Below are positions 43,362-53,224 of a stretch of 64,000 bases of DNA, one piece after another. A program made the translations under genes and the position numbers. The notes under the pieces were generated by a model. It did not search any database. It was not told the origin of the DNA and worked only from the letters and a program-made list of their open reading frames with translations. The stretch covers positions 126,572 through 190,571 of the forward strand of contig JAQTLP010000001.1 of the NCBI GenBank assembly GCA_028714855.1, in the 5' to 3' direction. The stretch is from Phycisphaerae bacterium. GTDB taxonomy: Bacteria; Planctomycetota; Phycisphaerae; Sedimentisphaerales; Anaerobacaceae. The stretch's first letter is position 1. Each line of letters begins with the position of its first letter.

Positions 43362-44737
43362 AAAAATTCCTTATCAAAGACCTCGCCCAGATAATCAAAT
43401 CGCAGCCTCTTGAGGATTCGGGCCGTGCTCTGCGGGCCGTCAGTCACGGCTCCTTCATACGCGTCAATACCGATTCGAGAACCATCAAGACCGGCGATTG
43501 CTTCTTCGCCATCTCAGGCGATAACTTCGACGGCCACGACTATATTGACGACGCCTTCGCCAAAGGCGCCGTCTGCGCCGTCGTCAGCAGAGATATCGAT
43601 TCCCCGGGCTTTTGCCTGCTGAAGGTCGATGATACCATAAAAGCCCTCGGCGACTTCGCCGCCGAATTTCGCCGGTTGATGAATTTCAAGGTCGTTGCCG
43701 TCACCGGCTCGGTCGGCAAAACCACCGTCCGGCAAATCGTCCATCACATTTTAAGTCAGAACCACCGTGTCTTTCAATCCCAGAAAAATTTCAATAATCA
43801 AATCGGCCTCCCTCTGACACTTCTCGGCGCCGACCCGAAACACGAAATCGTCGTCACCGAACTGGGAACAAACCACCCTGGCGAAATCGCATATCTTACT
43901 GCCATTGCCCAGCCGAACATCGCGGTTGTAACCAATGTTTACCCCGCCCACCTGGAGGGCTTCGGCAGCGTCGATGCTATCGCGAAAGAAAAACTGTCCA
44001 TCTCACAAGGCCTCCCGTCCGATGGTGTCTTGATAATCAACTCCGCCGTCACACCGCCCGCGGAACTCTCAGCCAAAATCCTGACCTTCGGAAAAATAGG
44101 TAACTGCGACTTCCGCGCCCAAAACATCTCCTTCGACGGCCCAGCCAGTCGGTTCACCATCGATGGGGCAGAGGTTCTCCTGCCGCTTGCCGGCCCCGGC
44201 AATGTCGAAAACGCCCTTGCCGCCTGGGCTGTCTGCAGCCAATTCGGCATAACTATTGATGATTTCGCACAGGCGGTAAAGACCTTGTCGACCGTTCCTA
44301 TGCGGGCCGAATTCCTGCAAATCGGAACGCTGACGGTATTAAACGATTGTTACAATGCAAACCCAGCCTCGATGAAAAATGCCCTCGACATATTGGCAGG
44401 CCTTGTCTCAAAAGAAAAACGCCGGGCGGTTTTTATCTGCGGTGACATGGCTGAGTTGGGACGGCAAACGGAGGATTTGCACACCGGCCTGGGCAACGAC
44501 ATCGCCGGGGCCGAAGTTCAGCTCCTGCTGACCGTCGGAGATTCAGCGAAAATCGCCGCAGACTCCGCAAAAAACGCCGCAAAATACGGTTTGCAAACAA
44601 ATTCTTTCGCAGATGTCCTTTCAGCTTGCAATAATCTCAAAAAATTCATAAAAGATTACGATATAATATTGGTCAAGGGCTCCAGAATTAACAGGCTGGA
44701 AGTGGCCGTCGAAAAATTAAAAGAACTTTTCTCGTAA
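43358..44737 (+). CDS. murF: UDP-N-acetylmuramoyl-tripeptide--D-alanyl-D-alanine ligase
   Basis: About 459 residues from ATG 43358, overlapping the murE stop (ATGA). It attaches D-Ala-D-Ala to the UDP-MurNAc tripeptide. ATP loop VTGSVGKTTVRQIVHH, the FQSQKNFNNQIGLPLTL Mur-ligase block, TELGTNHPGEI and LNDCYNANPASMKNALDIL are family signatures. A GTG at 43340 would add six residues. Gene order matches the dcw cluster but murD, ftsW and murG do not follow mraY here. Confidence 0.95.
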   Translation: MKKFLIKDLAQIIKSQPLEDSGRALRAVSHGSFIRVNTDSRTIKTGDCFFAISGDNFDGHDYIDDAFAKGAVCAVVSRDIDSPGFCLLKVDDTIKALGDFAAEFRRLMNFKVVAVTGSVGKTTVRQIVHHILSQNHRVFQSQKNFNNQIGLPLTLLGADPKHEIVVTELGTNHPGEIAYLTAIAQPNIAVVTNVYPAHLEGFGSVDAIAKEKLSISQGLPSDGVLIINSAVTPPAELSAKILTFGKIGNCDFRAQNISFDGPASRFTIDGAEVLLPLAGPGNVENALAAWAVCSQFGITIDDFAQAVKTLSTVPMRAEFLQIGTLTVLNDCYNANPASMKNALDILAGLVSKEKRRAVFICGDMAELGRQTEDLHTGLGNDIAGAEVQLLLTVGDSAKIAADSAKNAAKYGLQTNSFADVLSACNNLKKFIKDYDIILVKGSRINRLEVAVEKLKELFS

Positions 44738-44792
44738 AGCTGTCTTGCCAGGCCTTTAGCAAAACACGCAATTACGAGATACGAGATATAGT

Positions 44793-45932
44793 ATGATATA
44801 CCATTTGTTGTGGCATTTCCGCGACGTCTTCACTCATAAACTGGGCTTCTATGCCTATCAGGATGTCCTGTTTCGCTCGGTAGCCGCCGTCTTGACAAGT
44901 TTTCTTGTCGCGATTTTCCTTGGCCCTTCCATAATCCGCTTCCTGATGCGCAAAAAAATCGGCGACCGCCCGGAGTTTCATCACGCCGCACTTAACGAAT
45001 TGACCAGGGAAAAGGCCAACACCCCTACAATGGGCGGCCTGATTATCATCATCGCCGGTTTAGCGACAACTTTGCTCTGGGCAAAGCTAAATAACCCCTT
45101 CGTCCAAAAAGCAATCATTTTAGTGATAATGTTTGGCGCCCTCGGCGGCATCGACGACTGGCTGAAACTCACTGCGGACATCAGGCACCGAAGCAGAGAC
45201 GGTTTGAAACCCTGGGAAAAAATCCTCTTCCAATTCGGCTTCGCCGTCCTAATAGGCCTCTTCTTGTATAGAGACTTTACTAACATCCCGGACGGTAAAC
45301 TGTTCTGGCTGCCGTTCTATAAGCACGGCCTGCCGCTGGCCAACTGGATGTTTGTCCTTATTGCCATTTTTTATCTGTCCGCTACCAGCAATGCCGTCAA
45401 TCTGACCGATGGTATGGATGGCCTCGCTGCTGGCTGCGTCGGAATGGTCAGCCTCGTTTTGGCCCTGCTTTGTTACGTCGCTTCCGAAACAATGACAAGA
45501 ACAACCTCTGTCACCTGGTCCAGCTACCTCCTGCTCCCCGCAATCCCGCAGGCCGGCGAACTGAGTATCTTCTATTCGGCAATCTTGGGAGCTGTGCTCG
45601 GCTTCTTGTGGTACAATTGTCACCCTGCCCAGACCTTTATGGGTGATGTCGGCTCTCTGCCGCTTGGCGCAGCAATGGGCTACGGCGCTCTCGTGACGAG
45701 AAATGAAATTCTCCTCCTGATTATCGGCGGCGTGTTTGTGCTCGAATTGGTCAGCGTCATTCTTCAGGTTGGTTACTTCAAATACACCGGCGGAAAACGT
45801 ATCTTCAGATGCGCCCCAATCCACCACCATTTTCACCTCTCCGGCTGGTCCGAGCCGCAGGTCGTTGTCCGATTTTGGCTCCTCGCCGCTGCCTTCGCCG
45901 CAATCGCACTCGCAACTCTGAAAATCCGCTAA
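44793..45932 (+). CDS. mraY: Phospho-N-acetylmuramoyl-pentapeptide-transferase
   Basis: A 379-residue integral membrane enzyme that makes lipid I from UDP-MurNAc-pentapeptide and undecaprenyl phosphate. Signature motifs: KANTPTMGGLIIIIAG, LGGIDDWLKL, SNAVNLTDGMDGLAAGC, MGDVGSLPLGAAMG and FRCAPIHHHFHLSGW. About ten hydrophobic segments are visible. The cluster ends here, and a new promoter follows. Confidence 0.96.
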   Translation: MIYHLLWHFRDVFTHKLGFYAYQDVLFRSVAAVLTSFLVAIFLGPSIIRFLMRKKIGDRPEFHHAALNELTREKANTPTMGGLIIIIAGLATTLLWAKLNNPFVQKAIILVIMFGALGGIDDWLKLTADIRHRSRDGLKPWEKILFQFGFAVLIGLFLYRDFTNIPDGKLFWLPFYKHGLPLANWMFVLIAIFYLSATSNAVNLTDGMDGLAAGCVGMVSLVLALLCYVASETMTRTTSVTWSSYLLLPAIPQAGELSIFYSAILGAVLGFLWYNCHPAQTFMGDVGSLPLGAAMGYGALVTRNEILLLIIGGVFVLELVSVILQVGYFKYTGGKRIFRCAPIHHHFHLSGWSEPQVVVRFWLLAAAFAAIALATLKIR

Positions 45933-45942
45933 AAAGCAGCTG

Positions 45943-45972
45943 TTGACAAAATTTATTCTTCACTCTTATAAT
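45943..45972 (+). promoter_or_regulatory. Consensus promoter for the DUF2157/GDYXXLXY pair
   Basis: Perfect TTGACA (45943-45948) and perfect TATAAT (45967-45972) with an 18-bp spacer, starting 11 bp after the mraY stop. A GGAGG at 46005-46009 precedes ATG 46016. Confidence 0.75.
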
Positions 45973-46015
45973 GCGCTCATTGATAAAACAAGTGTTTCTA
46001 TGCCGGAGGCTGAAA

Positions 46016-47365
46016 ATGAAAGACAGCATCAAAGTTTCCAATCATTTCAGAAAAGAGCTTAAGCAGGAACTTCAAATATGGCAGTCCGATGGCATCATCA
46101 CCCCTGGCCAGTCGACAGCAATAAATCAAAGATACATGCTCGACCAGACAGCAGGAGAATCCAGAAATATAGTGCTGTCTGCCATATACATAATTGGAGC
46201 TGTCCTGGTCGCCGCTGGAGTTATCAGTTTCGTAGCTGCCCATTGGGATAAAATTACTCCTTCTGTCAAAATCGCCGTAATTATCAGCTTTATGCTCGCC
46301 TGTCACCTCTCAGGGTTTTATCTTTGGAAAATCTCCGGCAAAAGTCCCCGGCTCGGTCATGCGCTTATAACCCTTGGAACATTGGTCTTCGGCGCTAACA
46401 TCGGCCTGCTTGCCCAAATCTTTCACATCGAAGCCAACTTCTACAATGGAATGTATGCATGGGCAATAGGCGCCCTCGTAATGGCCTACGCCCTCGAAAG
46501 CGAGCCGAATATTATAATTGCTGTAATTGTATCGTTCATAGCTTTTTGCGGCTGGATTGCCGACGATTCTCATTCCTTCTGCTACTATCCATTTGTTGCT
46601 GCTGCTGTCGTACTGCCGTTTGCTTACCTTCATCGCTCAGTAATCACCTTTGCCTTTTCTCTTCTTGCCGTAGCAATTTCTGTTATGGTATATGCCGCAT
46701 GGGATAGCAGCGGCCTCTTCGGGTTCTCAATCGCTGCCGCAGGTGTTGGCTTGTTCTGCTTCGCTTATGGCCTGTTGTCTAATCGTACGAACAGCTTTAA
46801 AATCTTCGCGCCGCCGGCAATGGTGTTCGCCGTCCCCTTAGCTGCAATGAACGCGTATATGTTGTCCTTCGAAGAATCGGCCAGGGAAGTCAAACTCGCT
46901 TCAATCAAAGCAGAACCATGGACAATTCTGGTCGCGGTTGTCTATATCATCGCTGTGCTTATGTGGATATACGTTTTTAAGTCGATGCTGTCTGATCGCC
47001 GGCTCCGCCCCATTTCCATCTCGATGCTTGTATCGACAATATTATTGCTCTCAGGGATAATCATCAAGATTTTCCCACAGGGCAGCCGGGCTGATAACGA
47101 TTATTTTTCGCTCATAATCACCGCCAATATCGCCTGCTTGGCCTTATGTGTCGGCCTGATTATCAATAGCTACCGCGCGGAAAACAGAGGCATCTTCTGG
47201 GCCGGAATACTCCTAACCGCCCTGATTATTACCAGCAGATTTCTCGAATATGAAACAGACCTGCTCCTAAAAGCGGCGGTCTTCACCGGTTGCGGTATCG
47301 GCTTAATCTTGGCGGGAGTCAGTTTTGAAAACTACCTGAAAAAAAGGAGGCTTATAAATGAATAA
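46016..47365 (+). CDS. DUF2157 membrane protein
   Basis: About 449 residues from ATG 46016 (GGAGG six bases before). After a 70-residue cytosolic N-terminus it has about twelve hydrophobic helices. VLVAAGVISFVAAHWDKITP is the DUF2157 signature. The protein overlaps the next gene by 8 bases, and DUF2157 with GDYXXLXY is a known gene pair in many bacteria; the function is unknown, possibly envelope related. It has its own consensus promoter. Confidence 0.88.
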   Translation: MKDSIKVSNHFRKELKQELQIWQSDGIITPGQSTAINQRYMLDQTAGESRNIVLSAIYIIGAVLVAAGVISFVAAHWDKITPSVKIAVIISFMLACHLSGFYLWKISGKSPRLGHALITLGTLVFGANIGLLAQIFHIEANFYNGMYAWAIGALVMAYALESEPNIIIAVIVSFIAFCGWIADDSHSFCYYPFVAAAVVLPFAYLHRSVITFAFSLLAVAISVMVYAAWDSSGLFGFSIAAAGVGLFCFAYGLLSNRTNSFKIFAPPAMVFAVPLAAMNAYMLSFEESAREVKLASIKAEPWTILVAVVYIIAVLMWIYVFKSMLSDRRLRPISISMLVSTILLLSGIIIKIFPQGSRADNDYFSLIITANIACLALCVGLIINSYRAENRGIFWAGILLTALIITSRFLEYETDLLLKAAVFTGCGIGLILAGVSFENYLKKRRLINE

Positions 47366-47879
47366 ACGCCTGTCCTATTTTATTATAGCAGTTGCTGTCC
47401 AGCTTCTCATTCTTGGTGCTGTTCCTGCCGGGAAAATCTGTGCGTTGTGCACAGGAAAAACCGTTATCCTGAAAACAGCCCCCTATGACCCCTACACGAT
47501 AATGAGCGGCTACTACGTCAATCTCAGCCACGAAATCTCTCACCCGCAAATCACGAACGAATGGCAGAATTGGCCCGGTGGACAGCGGGTATGGGTAGTG
47601 CTAAAAAAAGGTGACGGTGAAATCTGGAACGCCGTCTCCGTGCACAATTCTCGCCCCAAATCCGTGCCGGCTGATTGCGTGATTATAAAAGGCAAAAAAG
47701 AAAACCATAGAATAGTATATGGAATCGAATCGTATTTTATCCCCGAAGATGCACGTAATACGGTAGAAAGTGACCTCCGGACAAACTCCAACGAGGCGAG
47801 GGTTAAAGTCAAAATAGATTCTTTAGGCCGTGCGGCTTTGGTAAGTTTGCTGATACAGGATAGAGTTTATAAATATTAA
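47358..47879 (+). CDS. GDYXXLXY-type membrane-anchored protein
   Basis: A 173-residue protein with one N-terminal hydrophobic segment (LSYFIIAVAVQLLILGAVP) and an extracytoplasmic domain. DPYTIMSGYYVNLSHEIS is the position of the family motif GDYxxLxY (here SGYYVNLSH), followed by VWVVLKKGDG and SYFIPEDAR. It overlaps the DUF2157 gene by 8 bases and is presumably coexpressed with it. The function is unknown. Confidence 0.85.
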   Translation: MNKRLSYFIIAVAVQLLILGAVPAGKICALCTGKTVILKTAPYDPYTIMSGYYVNLSHEISHPQITNEWQNWPGGQRVWVVLKKGDGEIWNAVSVHNSRPKSVPADCVIIKGKKENHRIVYGIESYFIPEDARNTVESDLRTNSNEARVKVKIDSLGRAALVSLLIQDRVYKY

Positions 47880-47882
47880 ACT

Positions 47883-48167
47883 CTACTCGTAATGGTCTTC
47901 GATGTGGATTCGGACGTTTTCTCTGTAACCTTCTGAATCATCCGGATTGATTTTGTTCAATCGCCTCTGTGCTAAAAATATCTTGGCCGCCGTCCCAACA
48001 CAACCGGCCCCTGCAATAAAAAATACCGCCGCCGCTAACATCGCGAAAAGGGCCGGCAGCACAAGAATTAAAATGCCGAATCCTACCAAAAGCAGCCCAA
48101 CCGTAAAAATCCCTTTTGCTATACCTTTCGATGCTTGAGAGATTGCATTCGTGTAAAAGCTGAACAT
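47883..48167 (-). CDS. Small membrane protein of unknown function
   Basis: A 94-residue protein with two membrane segments (GIFTVGLLLVGFGILILVLP and FAMLAAAVFFIAGAGCVGTA) and an acidic tail. No family is recognised. It lies immediately after groEL in the leftward direction but beyond the groEL terminator, and converges with the GDYXXLXY gene (3-bp gap). Confidence 0.65.
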   Translation of the reverse strand: MFSFYTNAISQASKGIAKGIFTVGLLLVGFGILILVLPALFAMLAAAVFFIAGAGCVGTAAKIFLAQRRLNKINPDDSEGYRENVRIHIEDHYE

Positions 48168-48186
48168 TTCTTTTCCTTAATTAAAG

Positions 48187-48212
48187 AAAAACGGGCTCCT
48201 TGGTGGAGCCCG
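48187..48212 (-). terminator. groEL terminator
   Basis: cgggctcc (48192-48199) and ggagcccg (48205-48212) form a perfect 8-bp stem with a 5-base loop; on the minus strand a T-rich tract follows. It lies about 20 bp beyond the groEL stop. Confidence 0.88.
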
Positions 48213-48230
48213 CTTAGAGTCTCTTTCTTT

Positions 48231-49853
48231 TTAATACATCCCGCCGCCGGGTGGCATCGCCGGTGCCTCTTTCTTCTCAGGAATCTCGCTCACTACCGCA
48301 TCGGTCGTTAATAACAGCGATGCAATTGACGCTCCGTTCTGCAGCGCAGCCCGCTCGACCTTCGTCGGCACAATCACGCCGAACCCAATCATATCGCCGT
48401 ATTCCTTGTGTAATGCGTCGTAGCCGAAATTCTTCTCTTTGCTTTCCATAACCTTCTGTGCGACAATCGAACCGTCCAGCCCTGCGTTCTCGGCAATTTG
48501 CTTAATCGGTGCCACCACTGCCCTGCGAACAATATCAATGCCGATTTTCTCATCGCCGCTGGTCTTGATTTTATCTAACCCCGGCAATGCCCGCAGCATC
48601 GCTACCCCGCCGCCGGGCAGAATGCCTTCCTCTACCGCCGCCCTGCACGCATGCAGCGCGTCTTCCACGCGGGCCTTCTTCTCCTTCATTTCCGCCTCAG
48701 TTGCTGCCCCGACATTGATTTGTGCGACCCCGCCCGCCAGCTTCGCCAGTCTCTCCTGCAGTTTTTCAATATCGTAATCGCTCGTGGAGTTTTCAATCTC
48801 GGTCTTAATCTGTTCGATTCTTCCTTTTATTTCCGTAGAGCTGCCCGCTCCCTCGATAATGGTCGTGTTGTCTTTGTCGATGGTAACTTGTTTCGCCCTG
48901 CCAAGCTGCGCCAGTTCGATGTTTTCCAGTTGCAGCCCCAGGTCTTCGAAAATCGCCTCTCCGCCGGTCAGGACGGCAATGTCACTAAGCATCGCCTTCC
49001 GCCTGTCGCCGAAGCCCGGCGCCTTCACCGCCGCCACTTGCAGCACACCGCGAAGCTTATTGACAACCAGTGTCGCCAGCGCCTCGCCCTCGATGTCCTC
49101 GGCTATAATCAAAAGCGCTCTGCCTTGCTTGGCCACTTTCTCCAGCAAAGGAACAAGCGATTTTACCGAGCTTATTTTCTTTTCATGAATCAGTACATAC
49201 GGCTTATCCAGCACAACAGTCATATTCTCTAACTTGTTGATAAAGTGCGGGCTTAAATATCCCTTGTCGAACTGCATACCCTCAACCAGTTCCACCGTCG
49301 TTTCCAGCGATTGGCCCTCTTCGACGGTAATGACGCCGTCTTTGCCGACCTTGTCCATCGCTTCTGCCATCTTCTTGCCGATTTCGGCGTCCTGGTTTGC
49401 CGAGCAGGTCGCCACCTGTTCGATTTGCTTGTTCGAATCGACCTGTATGCTCATCTTTTGCAGCTCTTCTATTATCTTCTCGACTGCTTTTTCGATGCCG
49501 CGCTTCACCTGCATCGGGTTGGCTCCTGCCGTGATGTTCTTCAGGCCTTCATTGAAGATGCTCTCCGCCAGAATCGTTGCGGTCGTTGTCCCGTCGCCGG
49601 CTACTGTCGAGGTCTTCGAGGCCACTTCCTTTACCATTTGAGCGCCTAAGTTCTCGTATGCGTCTTCCAGCTCTATCTCTTTCGCCACCGTCACTCCGTC
49701 TTTGGTAACGGTTGGTGAGCCGAACGATTTTTCCAAAACCACGTTTCTGCCGCAAGGCCCTAATGTTATCTTCACCGCTTTCGCGAGTTTCTTTACGCCT
49801 GCCTGTATCGCTGCGCGTGCGTCAGTGCCGTAAGCTATCTTTTTAGCTGCCAT
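48231..49853 (-). CDS. groEL: 60 kDa chaperonin GroEL
   Basis: A 540-residue chaperonin. [20 protein letters not shown]-like block (here [20 protein letters not shown]), [14 protein letters not shown] and the [13 protein letters not shown] segment are intact, as are the ATP-binding Asp residues. The C-terminus ends [10 protein letters not shown], with only a vestige of the usual GGM repeats. It follows groES by 44 bp and ends in a terminator. It folds cytosolic proteins in a double ring with GroES. Confidence 0.97.
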   Translation of the reverse strand: MAAKKIAYGTDARAAIQAGVKKLAKAVKITLGPCGRNVVLEKSFGSPTVTKDGVTVAKEIELEDAYENLGAQMVKEVASKTSTVAGDGTTTATILAESIFNEGLKNITAGANPMQVKRGIEKAVEKIIEELQKMSIQVDSNKQIEQVATCSANQDAEIGKKMAEAMDKVGKDGVITVEEGQSLETTVELVEGMQFDKGYLSPHFINKLENMTVVLDKPYVLIHEKKISSVKSLVPLLEKVAKQGRALLIIAEDIEGEALATLVVNKLRGVLQVAAVKAPGFGDRRKAMLSDIAVLTGGEAIFEDLGLQLENIELAQLGRAKQVTIDKDNTTIIEGAGSSTEIKGRIEQIKTEIENSTSDYDIEKLQERLAKLAGGVAQINVGAATEAEMKEKKARVEDALHACRAAVEEGILPGGGVAMLRALPGLDKIKTSGDEKIGIDIVRRAVVAPIKQIAENAGLDGSIVAQKVMESKEKNFGYDALHKEYGDMIGFGVIVPTKVERAALQNGASIASLLLTTDAVVSEIPEKKEAPAMPPGGGMY

Positions 49854-49897
49854 CTCTTTATTTCTCCTTCTTTAGCTTTCTATCAATAATCAATTAT

Positions 49898-50188
49898 CTA
49901 CTTCTCAATTACAGCCATTATGTCCGACTCGCTCATAATCAGGTACTCTTTGCCGTCTATCTTTATCTCGCTGCCGGCATAGCTTGTAAAGAGCACCATA
50001 TCTCCCTTTTTCACTTCCAGCTTCCGCACCGTCCCGTCATCGAGCGTTTTGCCTTCGCCGACGCTTATGACTTTCCCTCTTTGCGGTTTTTCTTTGGCGG
50101 TGTCCGGCAGAACTATCCCGCCCGCCGTCTTGGTCTCCGCCTCTAATCGCTCTACAAGCACCTTATCTGCTAATGGCCGAATCTTCAT
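49898..50188 (-). CDS. groES: 10 kDa co-chaperonin GroES
   Basis: A 96-residue Gro[22 protein letters not shown], the mobile loop [18 protein letters not shown] and the C-terminal [13 protein letters not shown] are typical. GAAAGGAG precedes the ATG. No CIRCE element (TTAGCACTC-N9-GAGTGCTAA) was found upstream; instead a CCCCG/CGGGG hairpin sits at 50226-50247. The receiver-like gene ends 74 bp upstream, so promoter position is unclear. Confidence 0.97.
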   Translation of the reverse strand: MKIRPLADKVLVERLEAETKTAGGIVLPDTAKEKPQRGKVISVGEGKTLDDGTVRKLEVKKGDMVLFTSYAGSEIKIDGKEYLIMSESDIMAVIEK

Positions 50189-50262
50189 TTGACCTTACTC
50201 CTTTCAAAAAAATCCTTAATTCTCGCCCCGAAACACTCTAAACGGGGGGCTGTAATATACAC

Positions 50263-50673
50263 TTATTCCGCAAAATTGCCATTATTATATTTCTTTATAA
50301 ATAACCTGTTCAACTGTTCCCGCAGAATACCCATATTCACCGGCTTGTCAATAACGCTGAAAACATCCAGCCCCAGTGCCGCCCTCAGCACCGCCTCCCC
50401 CGGCTCGTTCGACAGCAGTATGCACGGCAGCCTCGGATAATCCATCCGGATAATCTTTATCGTCGCCAAACCACTGCCCTCAGAATCCGTATCCACTATT
50501 GTCGCCTGTATTCGCCTCCGCTTGATAATCTCGACAAACTCGCCTGTGCTTTCCGCCACTAACAGGTTAACCCCTCTCGGCTGAAATATATGGCGCAGCG
50601 CATCAGGCCACCCCCAGCCGGCCCCGCTGGCCAATACATTCACCTCGTCTAATTTGGACTCATTCAAAACCAT
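50263..50673 (-). CDS. Response-regulator receiver-like protein
   Basis: A 136-residue single-domain protein with a CheY-like pattern: phosphoacceptor Asp in QATIVDTDSEGSG (near residue 60), the Ser/Thr position in CILLSNEP, and Lys in FSVIDKPV. The N-terminal acidic pair is not clear (residues near SGAGWGWPD), so metal binding and phosphorylation may be weak or lost. No output domain. It lies 74 bp upstream of groES on the same strand. Confidence 0.75.
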   Translation of the reverse strand: MVLNESKLDEVNVLASGAGWGWPDALRHIFQPRGVNLLVAESTGEFVEIIKRRRIQATIVDTDSEGSGLATIKIIRMDYPRLPCILLSNEPGEAVLRAALGLDVFSVIDKPVNMGILREQLNRLFIKKYNNGNFAE

Positions 50674-50865
50674 AGCTTCCCATCTATAATTGCAAATATC
50701 GTGCCAAATCCCTCCCCCAAAACCCCTATTTCCGCAACCGCTTATTCCAAGCAGACTTACACCCTAAAGGTATGCTTGCTTCTAACCTGCCAACTCCGCA
50801 CTATCCTGCCAATTCGACAGAGCTTGGCATCAATAATCCGCCCCCGGCTGATGAACAGCACGAAA

Positions 50866-52002
50866 TCAGAAATCCATACCGGCAGCGACAGGAGCTATAT
50901 CCCCCAGCAGCTTCTTCACTGTCGCAAGATCTGCGATATCAAAAGTCTTTCTCTCGTCGGTTTCGCCTGTTTTTTCTGGGGGTGGCTGATACGAAAGCAC
51001 AATGCTGCCGCCGCATTCGAAGCACGCCATATCGCCTGATTTACCTTCTCCGGCCAAACGCCTCCTGTCCCTTAGAAAGACAAACATTCTGAAAAGGCCG
51101 TTTGCCTTTACGGCTATAACGTTTTCCGTATGTTCTATCTCGTTTAGTTTGTGCCATCGGACAATGATGTTCTCTGCCGCATCGATTACCGCGTCCTTGT
51201 CCGCGCCTTCAATAACCCACAGCGGTGTATAATAAAAAGGCCTGGCTACGCGTAAAGATTCCTTCTCGAATACCACATCGTCTTTGCGTATCCGTATATC
51301 CTCAATAGGAAATGGCTCAGTTGTGGCCTGAAGGTGCTCATGCCTGAGGATTGTCGCGCCGGCACGGCCGTTGAAGATAGCGCGAAAATATCCGTCTGTC
51401 TGTTCAATGAAATCATTCATCGCCGCCAGAACGCCCTTTTCATACGCTTGGTCGCGGTGCTCGGAGCTCATAATCGTGAAATGGTTGTTTTCAATATATG
51501 CGAAGTTGGCGCCGGCGAAATAATCTTCCCCGTCAAGTCGTAACCCAAGCAGTATTTCCGCCGGATTTAGCTCTGCTATGTTTTCACTGCATAGGTAGCA
51601 AGGCTTCCCATCTTCATCTATGTTGATAAGTTTCGTTTTATCCGCGTCCCCATTGATTACTCCTCGCTCAATCAGCAGCGAATGATTCTTTCGCAGTTCT
51701 CTGTCGGGATTCCACAACAGGCGAAACTTAACGCCGGTAGTTTCATCTTTGAATTGCTTGGGTTCCTTCCCACCCCGGCCTAAAGGCTCTGCCAGAACAA
51801 ATCCGCAATTGACCTGCTGACGGTACAACGCAAGCAGACCGTAAGCTAACCCCTGCCGTCCGGTCAGTTCGCTCACGTCTTGCAGGATTTGCTCCCGCTG
51901 CCCAGATGAAGCTCCTGCAATCCGCGAAAACAGCTCTTTATCGTCAGGACTTGCCCGGAAGTGTCGGTGAATCTTATTCAGATACTTTTGCTCCGTCGAC
52001 AT
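50866..52002 (-). CDS. HIT/GalT-like protein (DUF4922-like), possible nucleotide-sugar phosphorylase
   Basis: A 378-residue protein. The segment RAGATILRHEHLQATTEPFP contains a histidine-triad-like H-x-H-x-Q motif of the GalT/HIT superfamily, and PCYLCSENIAELNPAEILL (near residue 145) and CFECGGSIVLS add paired cysteines that may bind a metal. The family (DUF4922 by my recollection) is related to galactose-1-phosphate uridylyltransferase and ADP-glucose phosphorylase. It lies 9 bp after a trehalose-synthase-type glycosyltransferase gene, so it may interconvert a nucleotide sugar and a sugar phosphate for that pathway. Substrate is inferred, not shown. Confidence 0.7.
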   Translation of the reverse strand: MSTEQKYLNKIHRHFRASPDDKELFSRIAGASSGQREQILQDVSELTGRQGLAYGLLALYRQQVNCGFVLAEPLGRGGKEPKQFKDETTGVKFRLLWNPDRELRKNHSLLIERGVINGDADKTKLINIDEDGKPCYLCSENIAELNPAEILLGLRLDGEDYFAGANFAYIENNHFTIMSSEHRDQAYEKGVLAAMNDFIEQTDGYFRAIFNGRAGATILRHEHLQATTEPFPIEDIRIRKDDVVFEKESLRVARPFYYTPLWVIEGADKDAVIDAAENIIVRWHKLNEIEHTENVIAVKANGLFRMFVFLRDRRRLAGEGKSGDMACFECGGSIVLSYQPPPEKTGETDERKTFDIADLATVKKLLGDIAPVAAGMDF

Positions 52003-52011
52003 TGAGCGGCC

Positions 52012-53223
52012 CTAAAATAAGACCACGTTATCTTCGTGATACAGCGAAAGGAACAGCAGCATATAATCACGAACGTGACGTGTCAGCAGAAAATTATTTC
52101 GGATATGTTCCCGCCCGTTCTCGCCGAGCTTCTTGGCGTACTCCGGAGTATTCAGCAGCTGCTTAATAGCAAAGGCGGCGCCTTCAATCGAATGAACAAG
52201 CAAACCGGAATAATTATGAGTTATCTGCAGCGGGATACCGCCGACTGCCGAGGCAACCACAGGCTTGCCTTTCCACAATGCCTCCGATACCGTCAAACCG
52301 AAACCTTCTCCGATTGATTTTTGTATTATTATCGTTGACGCCCTCTGCAGCGCGTTGATTTCGAGGTCGTCTTGTGGCAGCAAAAGAATATGTATGTCAC
52401 TGTCCTGCTGCGCTTTCTCCTTCACTTCCTCAAAAACCTGCACCGATTCCGGGTCGTCGACCGCCGTCCCGCCTGCCAGAATAAGCTGACAGTCTATGTG
52501 CCTCTTCACCAGCAGATACGCCTCGATGACTCCGACCGGGTCCTTCAGACGGTCGAACCGCGATATCTGTGTGATAACGGGCTTCTCCCTGTCGATGCCG
52601 TATTTCTGCAGCACCGACTCAACCATCTCCGCTGGCAGTTCCTTGTTCTTGTCGCTCAATGGGTCTATCGAAGGAGCTATCAGGAATTGTCTCATCGCCA
52701 GCTTCTGCGCAAAGCTGGGCGCCGAGAACACGACAGAATCGTACCTGTCAATGAAATGCCTCAAAAACCGCCAGACCTTCCGGTCGGGCTTGGATGCGTC
52801 TATGTGACACCGCCAAATCCATTTGTTGTCGGCTTTTTTATCTATAAGACCTATCGGCTGGGGGTCGTGAATAAAAACTATGTCACTGTCAGTTGCAACC
52901 TGCTCGATGTTCTTCTCACTCGTGTCCATAAAAATATCGAAGTCATGTTGCGTTATCTCCTCCTGCTTTCCGTGAATGGCGTTATGAAACTTCTTGGTGA
53001 CCGAAAAAAAATCCCCTCCGCCTCGTATAACGTCCCATTTTGTGTTGATGCCCAGCTCATTGAATAGCGGGACCATCCTGTTCAATATCTCTGCTACTCC
53101 TCCGCCGACCGCCGTCGAGTTTACCATCTGGACGCTGCGTCCTTTCAGCTTCTCCGCCACCAGCATCAGGTCGTCTACAACTCCACGCTTGGCAATCGGA
53201 ATGTAATCTTCTAATGTGCCCAT
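52012..53223 (-). CDS. Trehalose synthase TreT-like GT4 glycosyltransferase
   Basis: A 403-residue GT-B protein. GGGVAEILNRMVPLFNELGI, VFIHDPQPIGLI and WRCHIDASKPD are typical of TreT (trehalose glycosyltransferring synthase), and the C-terminal domain has QISRFDRLKDPVGVIEAY and the GT4 ExxxE-like KSIGEGFGLTVSEALWKGKP. TreT joins NDP-glucose and glucose to trehalose. The gene lies one base from the DUF5752 gene and 9 bp from the HIT/GalT-like gene, so the three form an operon, likely for trehalose or another compatible disaccharide. Confidence 0.85.
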   Translation of the reverse strand: MGTLEDYIPIAKRGVVDDLMLVAEKLKGRSVQMVNSTAVGGGVAEILNRMVPLFNELGINTKWDVIRGGGDFFSVTKKFHNAIHGKQEEITQHDFDIFMDTSEKNIEQVATDSDIVFIHDPQPIGLIDKKADNKWIWRCHIDASKPDRKVWRFLRHFIDRYDSVVFSAPSFAQKLAMRQFLIAPSIDPLSDKNKELPAEMVESVLQKYGIDREKPVITQISRFDRLKDPVGVIEAYLLVKRHIDCQLILAGGTAVDDPESVQVFEEVKEKAQQDSDIHILLLPQDDLEINALQRASTIIIQKSIGEGFGLTVSEALWKGKPVVASAVGGIPLQITHNYSGLLVHSIEGAAFAIKQLLNTPEYAKKLGENGREHIRNNFLLTRHVRDYMLLFLSLYHEDNVVLF

Positions 53224-53224
53224 A

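Noticed and set aside
50189-50262. CIRCE operator before groES
   Set aside because: Only a cactc-like half-site is present; the inverted repeat TTAGCACTC/GAGTGCTAA is absent.
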